Of a stretch of DNA of 64,000 nucleotides, positions 35,834 through 44,289 are shown piece by piece. Origin of the DNA: Fen-1258 sp964441505 (GTDB lineage: Bacteria; Bacteroidota; Ignavibacteria; Ignavibacteriales; Melioribacteraceae); assembly GCA_964441505.1 (NCBI GenBank), contig CAYTUV010000016.1:13488-77487 (forward strand). Direction: 5' to 3'. Position 1 is the first letter of the stretch. Each line of letters starts with the position of its first letter. A program made the translations under genes and the position numbers. The notes under the pieces were generated by a model. It was not told the origin of the DNA, searched no databases, and saw nothing but the letters and a program-made list of their open reading frames with translations.

Positions 35834-37386
35834 TTGGTCTTCGTGCTATCGTTTTGCAATCTGAGATTAATTGTATATGAGAATGCGTTCTTATCTCTTA
35901 AAGGCTCAAAGTTGATATTTTTCAGAAGAGACGACTGATTAAGTTCAGCAAATTCAGTAAGCACACTTCGAGATAATGAGTATCCTGTAAGCTTGATTTC
36001 ATCTTTGGATATCGGTTCCAGTTTTGTCACCCAGAAATTTCTTCTCGTCTCGGCAAAATCAGAGATTTTACCGAGTGATCTGTTCCAGAGCCCCGACCCA
36101 ATACACGCATCATCAATAATTTTCTGTGTTGCATCGAAACTGTTTATTCTTGCATCAAGAGGCGCAATTTCATCAACTAAAGCCTGGTTTTGAATCTGCA
36201 TTTGATTAAGTTGATTAATTTTAAAATCCAACTCTCTAATATCCCGGAAATTGGAAAGTGTTTTGAATGTAAAGAAAAACGCAGCGCCAAATAAGAAGGG
36301 CATCAATGCATAGCTGTGCCATCCAAATTGAAAAAATTTTTGATTCTCCTGAATGTACTTTGGCAGAAAATTTACGCCGACGTGTACTTTCTCCAATTCA
36401 TCGAAGTAATCAACAGCAACAGAGATCGGAATTGCGTAAAGTGCAAGATTTTTTTGATCCTCCTCAACAAGTTCAGTTATATCGAAATTTTCAAATTTCA
36501 ATTCTGATACGTTGGCTTCAGGGAATGTTCCGTAAAATGAAAGTATTAAATTTTCCGACCGGTCTTCTCCGCACAAAATGATATTATCAAGTTTCGGAAT
36601 GCCGCCGTTTTCCATCTCCAAAAGAATCTTGGAGAAATAAACATCATATGTGTGAAGATTCTTGGTACCGATATCAAGCGGTGAGCCGATATGTTTTAAT
36701 TTTTGTCCCTCGAGAAAGATCAACTTGCTATATTCTTTTCCGATGTAAACAATAAGAGAATTGTCTTCCGGAAAAAATTTTGTGGATCTGGAAATAAAAT
36801 AAGCTAAAGAAAGTTCAGCGGTTTTAATTGTCGGGATTTTTAGAAACCGCCTCTTATTATAATTTGCAAGCTGATTGATTAAACCGACAGATGGAATATC
36901 ACCTTCAATAAAAACACCCATCGTGGATTTTTCGTTGGAATCCGTCATATCAATCATATCTTCAGTTACAGAAATTCCTTTTGAGATCTGAAGATCATTA
37001 ATAACCGCATGAATTAATTTTTTCTTTGGCAGATCCCGTGGACCTTCATATATATGATAGTTTACAATCGGTTCAGTGACGATTGGAATGAAAAGCATAT
37101 TTCGAAGTTTTAAGCCAGTTAACGCCGAGTTAAGTGTGGCAACATCAGATTTGTCTTCAGAAACAGAATCAACTGTACTTACTGAATCAAGATTATCAAA
37201 TGAAAGGTCTGCATCCATCTCCTTGGCATCCAGCTCAACCATAACTCCATGCTTGGAGGAGGTCTGTATGGTTCGGGAGACCGTTAGTGATGATACACGA
37301 TGCACCTTAACACCGTTTTTATCCTTAGACAAAACAGCAAGTTTAGCATCGGTTCCCTCGAGGTATAGGCAAACAACTTGTTTCAA
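35830..37386 (-). CDS. PilM/PilN-like fusion protein
   Basis: 518 residues. The first about 335 resemble an actin-like PilM fold (LYLEGTDAKLAVLSKDKNG, LIVYIGKEYSKLIFLEGQ, NIILCGEDRSENLIL). A single membrane helix follows (about 355-375, LMPFLFGAAFFFTF), then coiled coil and a small periplasmic domain, as in PilN. PilM and PilN normally are separate proteins that hold the pilus machine at the inner membrane. It overlaps the PilO-like gene by four bases. The order pilM-N-O-P-secretin is thus kept in two fused genes. Confidence 0.72.
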   Translation of the reverse strand: MKQVVCLYLEGTDAKLAVLSKDKNGVKVHRVSSLTVSRTIQTSSKHGVMVELDAKEMDADLSFDNLDSVSTVDSVSEDKSDVATLNSALTGLKLRNMLFIPIVTEPIVNYHIYEGPRDLPKKKLIHAVINDLQISKGISVTEDMIDMTDSNEKSTMGVFIEGDIPSVGLINQLANYNKRRFLKIPTIKTAELSLAYFISRSTKFFPEDNSLIVYIGKEYSKLIFLEGQKLKHIGSPLDIGTKNLHTYDVYFSKILLEMENGGIPKLDNIILCGEDRSENLILSFYGTFPEANVSELKFENFDITELVEEDQKNLALYAIPISVAVDYFDELEKVHVGVNFLPKYIQENQKFFQFGWHSYALMPFLFGAAFFFTFKTLSNFRDIRELDFKINQLNQMQIQNQALVDEIAPLDARINSFDATQKIIDDACIGSGLWNRSLGKISDFAETRRNFWVTKLEPISKDEIKLTGYSLSRSVLTEFAELNQSSLLKNINFEPLRDKNAFSYTINLRLQNDSTKTK

Positions 37387-37387
37387 T

Positions 37388-38611
37388 TTATCCTTTCATC
37401 AGTTGCAGAATTCTGGTTTTATTGTTTGCATAAGAGACAGCGTTTTCCTTAGAGATTTTTCTCTCAGTATATAACCTTAACAAATCTTGTTCCATCGTAA
37501 TCATGCCCTGAGGGGCTCCCTGGTTAATCATCATGTAAATTTCACTTGTATTATCGTTCTTTATTGCCGCTTTTACAGAGGGGGTCACAATTAAAACTTC
37601 TTTTGCCAGAACCCGTTTGCCATCCAAACTGGGAACAAGCTTTTGAGAAACAACTGAAATAAGGACGTCAGCCAGCCTGTTTCGGACTCTTTCCTGCTCA
37701 TTTGGGTGAATTTCTGCAACAATTCGATCGATTGACTCAGTTGCAGACGATGTGTGAAGGGTCGAAAAGACTTTATGGCCGGTATCTGTAACTTCGAGAG
37801 CCGATAAAATAGTTTCCGGGTCCCTCATTTCTCCAATTACTATTATATCAGGATCCTGACGTAAAGCTTGTGTAACTCCATCTTTAAATGAAGCAACATC
37901 TCTTCCCACTTCACGATGTTTTATAATTGCCGTGCGGGATTTATGTACAAACTCTACTGGTGAAGCAATTATAACTATATGGCAAGGATCAGCATCATTA
38001 TGAAAATCAATAATTGCATCGAGTGTTGCGGATTTACCGGAGCCAGTAATTCCGGTTATTAATGACAAACCGAACTTGATATAATTATGGCTCATCATCT
38101 TAACTGCAAACGGATGAAACTCGAGTGATTCAATGGGACGAATTCTCGCCTGAATTGCTCTCATATTCAATGCAACACTATCAAGATCAAAATATGCATC
38201 CGCACGAAAACGAACTATGCCTTGAACTTTATCATATTTAAATGAATAGCTGAAATCCAGATTCCTCTGAGATAACAACATATCACATTGTGTTTTATTC
38301 AAAAGAGAAACGATAAGTGTTGTAGCTTCATCCTCGGAAAACTGTGGCAGATCGTTTACACGTTCTTTCTTTCCAAAAATTCTCATCCAAACAAATGCCT
38401 GAGCGCCAAATCCTCCAATTTCAACATCGGAAGCCTGACGATCAATCATTACTGCAAGGATATGGTTCACTAATTGAAGAAGTGATATCTTCTCTTCAAC
38501 TTTTATTTCCTGGAAATGCTCGATAATATAGCGGACTCGTTCTGGGCCTAAAACGGTTGATGGTATTCGGTTAACGAAATTCAATAAGATTTGTTTTGCT
38601 TCTGCAACCAT
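37388..38611 (-). CDS. PilT-like retraction ATPase
   Basis: 407 residues. Walker A GITGSGKSATL lies at about 187-197, followed by the Asp box, Walker B VIGEMRDPETI and the His box STLHTSSATESIDRI. These are the marks of the PilT/VirB11-type ATPases, which depolymerise pilins and retract the fibre. The length is slightly above the usual 350. It lies between the PilB-like gene and the PilM/N-like gene, all on the minus strand with gaps of 1-74 bases. Confidence 0.85.
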   Translation of the reverse strand: MVAEAKQILLNFVNRIPSTVLGPERVRYIIEHFQEIKVEEKISLLQLVNHILAVMIDRQASDVEIGGFGAQAFVWMRIFGKKERVNDLPQFSEDEATTLIVSLLNKTQCDMLLSQRNLDFSYSFKYDKVQGIVRFRADAYFDLDSVALNMRAIQARIRPIESLEFHPFAVKMMSHNYIKFGLSLITGITGSGKSATLDAIIDFHNDADPCHIVIIASPVEFVHKSRTAIIKHREVGRDVASFKDGVTQALRQDPDIIVIGEMRDPETILSALEVTDTGHKVFSTLHTSSATESIDRIVAEIHPNEQERVRNRLADVLISVVSQKLVPSLDGKRVLAKEVLIVTPSVKAAIKNDNTSEIYMMINQGAPQGMITMEQDLLRLYTERKISKENAVSYANNKTRILQLMKG

Positions 38612-38684
38612 CAGGAATAACCGCTTTATTGAGTGATTAGCAAGGTATAATTTACCTCATTTAAATATAAGAAAGATTATCAAA

Positions 38685-40472
38685 TTAGTCTTCCATTGTT
38701 CCGCCGATTACTTCCTGGATGGAAGTTAATCCTAATTTTACTTTTTCGAAACCGGAGTCTCTTAAACTGTGCGTTCCATCTTTTCTAGCTTGAGTTCTAA
38801 TAGCTTCTTCGTCCACTTCTTCGCCTGACTTAACAATTGCTCTTCTAATTTCTTTTGTGAAATAAAGTGCCTCATGAATAGCCATTCTGCCTTTATAGCC
38901 CGAGTGGTTACATTTCTCACACCCTACTGCCTCGTAAATTTCATGACCGGCCCACTCTTTAATATCCAGACCGGATGGAAATATATGCTCTTCAATATTC
39001 ATAATTTTTCTTTTACAATTTTCACAAAGTTTTCTAATAAGACGTTGTGCAACAATTATATTAATTGCATAAGCAATTAGAAATGGTTCAACACCCATCT
39101 TAAAAAGACGGGCAACTGCACTGGGCGCATCATTTGTGTGAAGCGTTGAAAAAGTTAAGTGGCCTGTATTAGCAAGTTTAATAGCAGTCTCAGCTGTTTC
39201 TTTATCACGCATCTCACCAACAAGAACAATATCCGGATCGTGACGCAGAATTGCCCTAATGGCCTGTTCAAAATTCATTTTGTGCCCGATCTTAAGTTGT
39301 CGTGCACCTTCAATAACATATTCAACAGGATCCTCAACTGTAAGAACATTTTTTGTAGGATTGATTACCTGATACAGAGCAGCAATAAGAGTTGTAGATT
39401 TTCCGCTACCGGTTGGACCGGTTAGGATGATCATTCCTTGAGGTTGACTGATAGCCTTTACAAATGCTGTATTCGCATATCCGGTAAGGCCAAGCTTACC
39501 CAGATCACGGATTACTTTTCTATCATCTAGAATTCTTATAACAATACTTTCAAATTTATTTTTTAATTCGGTTCCAACAGTTGGTAATACAGAAACTCGG
39601 TAACGAATTATGTGCCCATCAATCTCTCTCTGAATAAATCCATCTTGTGCACGTTCACGTTCAAAACGATCAAGACCTTTAGATCTATCCTTAACAACTG
39701 CCATTACTGCTTCCGGCAAAGTACCTTCCTGAGTATGCCATAACATTAGTTTGCCATCAAGTCGAAAATGAATTTCTGTTTTATTTCCGGATTTCGGAAT
39801 TAAATGAATATCGCTTACTCCTTTACGCGTTCCTTCGACAAGTGCGGCTTCAATTAAATTAATAAGAGCGCTCTTATTAATCTCTGCATCAAGTTCTTCC
39901 TCGTCCACCGTAGTATCATCCTGCGTAACCTGTATCTCTTCACCTGCATCCTGAATCATTTTCAAATATTCATTTTCGGTAGGTGCAAGCAATGCAATAA
40001 GCTTATCGTAATCTTTTCTACGGAGGTAATTAATTTCGTATTTCTTGACATTGAGCGTATAGGCAACTTTAGCAAGATTTCTGTCTGTAGGATCTACTGC
40101 GGCAAGCACTAATTTATCCCTTACTCTGTCATCAAATTTAAACGGAATTACACGATGGGTCAGAAGCATTTGCTTAACATCATCCCCCTGACGTGTCATT
40201 AAATTTTTTATTTCAGCTATTCGTTCGTCTGATAATTCTTCGGGATGAACATTTAATTCCTTAAATGCATACAGGACTGCTACTTCTCTAAAAATAATAT
40301 CGTGATCAAATTTAAATTCATCCACTAAAATCTGAGCGAGATTTCGTTTTAACTTGGTCTGATCGGCATCTTTAATTTTGAGCGACTGCTCTAATATCTT
40401 GTGATCAATTATTCCCTTTTTCAATAATAAGTAACCGATTTTATCGGTCATTTCGAGCTGGGCATCAATCAT
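38685..40472 (-). CDS. PilB/GspE-family assembly ATPase
   Basis: 595 residues: an N-terminal MshEN-type domain (about 1-150), then the ATPase core with Walker A GPTGSGKSTTLIAAL near 352, Walker B VLVGEMRDKETAETA, His box TLHTNDAPSA and a zinc-binding tetracysteine (CENCK ... GCEKCNHSGYKGR). This is the motor that polymerises pilins. Its start is 23 bases after the PilC-like gene's stop. The length and order of domains are normal. Confidence 0.92.
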   Translation of the reverse strand: MIDAQLEMTDKIGYLLLKKGIIDHKILEQSLKIKDADQTKLKRNLAQILVDEFKFDHDIIFREVAVLYAFKELNVHPEELSDERIAEIKNLMTRQGDDVKQMLLTHRVIPFKFDDRVRDKLVLAAVDPTDRNLAKVAYTLNVKKYEINYLRRKDYDKLIALLAPTENEYLKMIQDAGEEIQVTQDDTTVDEEELDAEINKSALINLIEAALVEGTRKGVSDIHLIPKSGNKTEIHFRLDGKLMLWHTQEGTLPEAVMAVVKDRSKGLDRFERERAQDGFIQREIDGHIIRYRVSVLPTVGTELKNKFESIVIRILDDRKVIRDLGKLGLTGYANTAFVKAISQPQGMIILTGPTGSGKSTTLIAALYQVINPTKNVLTVEDPVEYVIEGARQLKIGHKMNFEQAIRAILRHDPDIVLVGEMRDKETAETAIKLANTGHLTFSTLHTNDAPSAVARLFKMGVEPFLIAYAINIIVAQRLIRKLCENCKRKIMNIEEHIFPSGLDIKEWAGHEIYEAVGCEKCNHSGYKGRMAIHEALYFTKEIRRAIVKSGEEVDEEAIRTQARKDGTHSLRDSGFEKVKLGLTSIQEVIGGTMED

Positions 40473-40495
40473 TTTTATTTTTCCTTAGAATTATT

Positions 40496-41839
40496 CTATC
40501 TCATCGTTGGTGATTTTGGACTAATTGTAGCTGTCTCTGCAGATACGAGTGTAAGACCAATCATTACAACCATGATCACCATTGCAATTCCAACCTGAAT
40601 CATTTCGATTACATTTTTCAATCTGAATACGGTTTCACTTTCATAATAATTTGCAAGCTGAAAAGCAGTGTTTTTAATTGTACCGGTTTCTTCGCCGGAG
40701 TGAAATCTTGATAACGCAGTTTCTGTAAACACTCCGCTGGCTTCAAACGATTCCGTTATTCCAACACCTTTCTTAATCATAAGAGGGATAGCAACATTTT
40801 TAATTTGCTGTTCAAAATAAACATTGCCGGAAGCCTCTGCAGCAATTCTAATAGGTTCAATACTTTCAGCAGAACCGCTATACAAAGTATAAAATACACG
40901 ACAAAAAACTTCAATCAATGTTTTATGAATCAACGAGCCCATTATCGGCATCTTAAGCATATAACGATCTATCATCAATCTGCCAGCTTTTGTTTTGCCA
41001 AATCGCCAAAGCGCAATCGGCGGAACGATGCATACAAGAGCAACCAGAAAACCGTTATTCATTAGAAAGTTGCTGATTTTAAGTGTGCCTGCTGTTAATG
41101 GAGGAAGTGGTATATCAAATTTTACAAATAGTTTTGCTGTCTCTGGAAAAATGTATCCGACATAAAAAAGCACGGCTAAGAAAAGTACGAATAAGGTAAC
41201 CATCGGGGTAATAAGAGCGCTTCGTAAATTCTTTTTGAACTCCTGCTGTCTTTCTAAAAATTTAGCAGTCGCTTTGTAAATCTCGGCCATATTACCGCTC
41301 TTTGATGCTAAGCCCAGCATATATGCTGTAAATTTTCCAAACACGGATTGATAGCGCAAAAATGTTGTCTCGCTATCGGCTCCTTTTTTAAGTTCGTTAT
41401 TGATCTGTTTTAAAGTTTCTTTCAAAGTTTTATTCTGAATATCGTTAATAAGCAAAGTAAGAATTTCACTATAAGGAAGTTTCTGCTCTAACAACTCTGC
41501 ACTAATTTTTACAAATGATACAATGTCTTGGGTGGGAGGATTGAAATTAAATTCAATTAACTTCCTGTTAACGGAGATAACCTCATATCCAAGTTTACGA
41601 AGAGCATTAACAACTTCTTCTTTTGAGTATGCTCTTTGTTCACCATTAATTGGTTTTTCTCTGCCGCGTTTTATTTTATATAAGTAGCCAACTTTTTTTT
41701 CAATCTTCTGAATTTTGAGTTGATTTTTTTCAGCCAGTTTATAAATTTTTTTCTTAGCCTCACGATATGATGGCTCACTTATAGTTCCGTTGATTAACTG
41801 ACCATTTGGTTTTTGTGCTACAAATCTTAATTCAATCAT
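40496..41839 (-). CDS. PilC/GspF-family inner-membrane platform protein
   Basis: 447 residues. A charged N-terminal region of about 105 residues is followed by two T2SSF domains, each ending in helices (about 205-235 and 415-440; LVSAETATISPK). The domain pairs share the F-type pattern (GLASKSGNMAEIYKATAKFL, SGEETGTIKNTAFQLANYYE). The protein sits at the base of the pilus and couples the ATPases to pilin movement. It is the first gene of the pilus operon. The ATG is 170 bases from the toxin gene upstream. Confidence 0.85.
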   Translation of the reverse strand: MIELRFVAQKPNGQLINGTISEPSYREAKKKIYKLAEKNQLKIQKIEKKVGYLYKIKRGREKPINGEQRAYSKEEVVNALRKLGYEVISVNRKLIEFNFNPPTQDIVSFVKISAELLEQKLPYSEILTLLINDIQNKTLKETLKQINNELKKGADSETTFLRYQSVFGKFTAYMLGLASKSGNMAEIYKATAKFLERQQEFKKNLRSALITPMVTLFVLFLAVLFYVGYIFPETAKLFVKFDIPLPPLTAGTLKISNFLMNNGFLVALVCIVPPIALWRFGKTKAGRLMIDRYMLKMPIMGSLIHKTLIEVFCRVFYTLYSGSAESIEPIRIAAEASGNVYFEQQIKNVAIPLMIKKGVGITESFEASGVFTETALSRFHSGEETGTIKNTAFQLANYYESETVFRLKNVIEMIQVGIAMVIMVVMIGLTLVSAETATISPKSPTMR

Positions 41840-42013
41840 GGCAATAGAAATTTAGTTAAATAAAAAGGCGGATAAAACATTGTTTTTAACCATCTTAATT
41901 TAAGAAAATTCAAAACAAAAACTAATCTTCAGAAATCTTATCGCAACCACGGGCAATATGATTTCTGACACCGATAATTTAATAGGAATTATTTTCAGGT
42001 GTTTATGAAAACT

Positions 42014-42307
42014 TTATGCTTCCCTTTTCAACCAATAATTTGGTTTTCTATGTTGGTGGGCAACAGCCATTATAATAGTTTTTTCTTCCTGGATAGAATA
42101 AATTAAGTTATAAGGAAATGCGGTTACGACTGCTTTTCTTAAATGTTCTGTATATTTAGTAAAGCTTTCAGGATAATTTTTTATAATCGATATCGTCCTA
42201 TCAATTTCAACAATAAATTTATTACCCAAACCGTCGCTTTGCAAATTATAATACTCAATTGCTTCTTGATACTCTATATATGCCGGTTCAAGGAATTCTA
42301 ATATCAT
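42014..42307 (-). CDS. RelE/ParE-type toxin
   Basis: 97 residues of the RelE/ParE fold: LEPAYIEYQEAIEYYNLQSDGLG at the start and the basic end with VAHQHRKPNYWLKR. Such toxins cut mRNA on the ribosome or inhibit gyrase. Its ATG overlaps the stop of the upstream antitoxin gene by four bases, the standard order for PF09720-type pairs. It lies between the pilus operon and the pilin genes. Confidence 0.85.
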   Translation of the reverse strand: MILEFLEPAYIEYQEAIEYYNLQSDGLGNKFIVEIDRTISIIKNYPESFTKYTEHLRKAVVTAFPYNLIYSIQEEKTIIMAVAHQHRKPNYWLKREA

Positions 42308-42507
42308 TTCTTTAAGATGCCGCTGTATGGAATACTTTTTATTTTTCCATTCATATATGCTGCATATCTTTGTTCTACTTCTTCTTTCCAGTAATTATCT
42401 ATTTTTTCATCCGGTTCACTCAAGCTTTGTGATAGTATTTCTATTATGTATAACTTTTCTGCCGGACTTAAATTAAGTACATCTTTTATTATACTTTTAG
42501 AATCCAT
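42304..42507 (-). CDS. Addiction-module antitoxin
   Basis: 67 residues from the chosen start. LSPAEKLYIIEILSQSLSEPDEKIDNYW matches the Unstab_antitox (PF09720) type, which pairs with ParE-like toxins. I chose the ATG at 42505-42507, preceded by GGGAG, because the frame extends 23 codons further without a ribosome site. It overlaps the toxin gene by four bases. Confidence 0.82.
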   Translation of the reverse strand: MDSKSIIKDVLNLSPAEKLYIIEILSQSLSEPDEKIDNYWKEEVEQRYAAYMNGKIKSIPYSGILKK

Positions 42508-42615
42508 CTTTAATACTCCCTTATTTTTATTCTTAATAATAGAATAGGTAAAATATAAATTCAAGTCTACCGGCAATCCGTTTGTGACACCTTAAAGTTG
42601 ACGACATTAAAAGAG

Positions 42616-42648
42616 AAAGCCGAAAGAACACTGTTCTATCGGCTTTCA
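42616..42648 (-). terminator. Near-perfect palindromic terminator of the pilin genes
   Basis: GAAAGCCGA (42616-42624) pairs with TCGGCTTTC (42640-42648), and the inner AGAAC/GTTCT adds five more pairs after one A-A mismatch. Read on the minus strand it is followed by a T-rich TCTCTTTTAAT. It lies 24 bases after the last pilin-like gene's stop. Confidence 0.75.
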
Positions 42649-42672
42649 ATTTAAGAAAATTTCTGTTAAAAA

Positions 42673-43074
42673 TTAATTATTAACAGTCGTAGATGTAATT
42701 GAGTTCGGTCCGACAATCATTGTTACTTTTACTTTCCCTGATCCATCATTACCTACTTCTGTACCAGTACCAATAAGGGTTACTGACTGTGGTGCTACTG
42801 TAGCTGTTACTGCAGCACTCATATTTGCGGTTGGTGATAAGGCAGCAGGAACTGTCCAGGCGGGAGGTCCTGAGAATGTATTACCGCCGCCGCCAAGTGC
42901 AACTGGTTTTCTGTAAAATTGTTGTGCCATTGCAGCAATGTTTGTTAAATCTGCAATAACTGCATCACGATTTGACTGTGACGCGCTTGCTGTAAATACG
43001 TTAATACCAACTACAACAGCGATACCTACAATGATAACGCCGAGAACGATTAGTAATAATTGTTGTTGACCCAT
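42673..43074 (-). CDS. Pilin-like protein with minimal leader (copy 3)
   Basis: 133 residues: MGQQQLLLIVLGVIIVGIAV, a hydrophobic helix straight from the N-terminus, followed by a small globular domain (FYRKPVALGGGGNTF, then NMSAAVTATVAPQSVTLIG) with no cysteines. This looks like a type IV pilin with a one- or two-residue leader (M-G), without the Glu5 of classical pilins. About half of its residues match the next gene. It ends before the palindromic terminator. It is likely a structural subunit for the pilus machine encoded downstream. Confidence 0.7.
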   Translation of the reverse strand: MGQQQLLLIVLGVIIVGIAVVVGINVFTASASQSNRDAVIADLTNIAAMAQQFYRKPVALGGGGNTFSGPPAWTVPAALSPTANMSAAVTATVAPQSVTLIGTGTEVGNDGSGKVKVTMIVGPNSITSTTVNN

Positions 43075-43250
43075 TTGTGTAACTCCTTCTTTTTGTTAGT
43101 GATTGTTAATTAGATGAAAATATATATATCCCGAAATAATTGTGAGTTGTCATAAAAGTTACCAAACATCAGACATCTATTTTACTTCTCTCAGGTTTTA
43201 TCTTTCGTTATTTACTTCCCCATTTTCTGTGCCAACGAATTCTCTCCTCA

Positions 43251-43643
43251 CTAGTTATTAATTGTAGTTGATGTAATTTCATTTGGTCTTACTAGCATTG
43301 TCACTTTAACTACTGTAGTTCCATCATTACCTTTTTCTTTACCAACACCAACAAGTATTACCGATTGTGCTGCTACTGTAGATGTGGCTGCCTCGCTCAT
43401 ATTTGCGGTTAGTGATAAGTTTGCTGGGATTGTCCAGCCTGTAAATGTATTACCGCCGCCGCCATTAATTATTGATTTTCTATAATACTTTTGAGCCATG
43501 GAAGCAATCTCAGTTAAATCTGCAATAATTGCTTCTCTATTTGCTTTTTCTGAGTTTGATGTAAAATAATTTATTCCCATTATTACTACTATCACAATAA
43601 TTATTATACCGAGACCAATAAATAGAAGTTGCCGTTTACCCAT
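43251..43643 (-). CDS. Pilin-like protein with minimal leader (copy 2)
   Basis: 130 residues: MGKRQLLFIGLGIIIIVIVV and the same domain pattern as copy 3 (IADLTEIASMAQKYYRKS, GGGGNTFTGWTIPANLSL, NDGTTVVKVTMLVRPNEITS). The gap to copy 3 is 176 bases. No pilin-peptidase gene is in the window. It starts at an ATG with an AGGAG-like site. It shares with copies 1 and 3 the motif of a Gly-rich run GGGG after the first helix. Confidence 0.7.
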   Translation of the reverse strand: MGKRQLLFIGLGIIIIVIVVIMGINYFTSNSEKANREAIIADLTEIASMAQKYYRKSIINGGGGNTFTGWTIPANLSLTANMSEAATSTVAAQSVILVGVGKEKGNDGTTVVKVTMLVRPNEITSTTINN

Positions 43644-43659
43644 TAAAACTCCTCATAAT

Positions 43660-44040
43660 TTATTTAATTATTGTAGTTGTAAATGAAGTAGAGGTTACAT
43701 TTATCTGGACAGTTACAGAGTCATTACCAGTTACAACTTCATTACCTACTCCTGTAATAACCACATTAACTGGAGAAACAACCGCCGTAAAATGACCATT
43801 ACCTGTTACCGATAACTCATTTGGAATTGTCCACCCGGAAAAAGATCTTGAACCGCCACCCATTGAATTAGGTCTCATATAATATTGTTGAGCTAGCGAA
43901 GCTAAATTTACCAGGTCATTTGTTACATTATTTCTTTTAGTTTCTATTGCATTAGCTCTGAAAAAGCTTATACCAACAAATATCGCAATTCCAACAATTA
44001 CAATTCCCAACAGAACTAAAAGCAATTGTTGTTGGCCCAC
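43660..44040 (-). CDS. Pilin-like protein with minimal leader (copy 1)
   Basis: 126 residues: MGQQQLLLVLLGIVIVGIAI with the same architecture as the two following genes but more diverged in the second half (NVTNDLVNLASLAQQYYM, SFSGWTIPNELSVTG). The start codon is GTG, preceded by GGAG six bases upstream. It is first in the three-gene array, 16 bases ahead of copy 2. Its role as a pilus subunit is inferred from N-terminus and context. Confidence 0.7.
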   Translation of the reverse strand: MGQQQLLLVLLGIVIVGIAIFVGISFFRANAIETKRNNVTNDLVNLASLAQQYYMRPNSMGGGSRSFSGWTIPNELSVTGNGHFTAVVSPVNVVITGVGNEVVTGNDSVTVQINVTSTSFTTTIIK

Positions 44041-44289
44041 TTACAACTCCACAAAATTTGATAATCGGTAATTATTTCCGTTAACCTGATGCTCTCTTAG
44101 ACTTATTAGGATATCGACAAGTCAATTATCAAACCAAGTTTGGGCAATCAGTAAAAAAGCATTTTAATTGGAAATAATATAAAAAACGGGATGATTAATG
44201 CAAAGCAAAATCTTTTATAAGCTGGATGGATTTGTCTGATAGGTAACCCTTACCTGTAAGAATGGGCAAAATTTTCTAGTAAGGACTTT

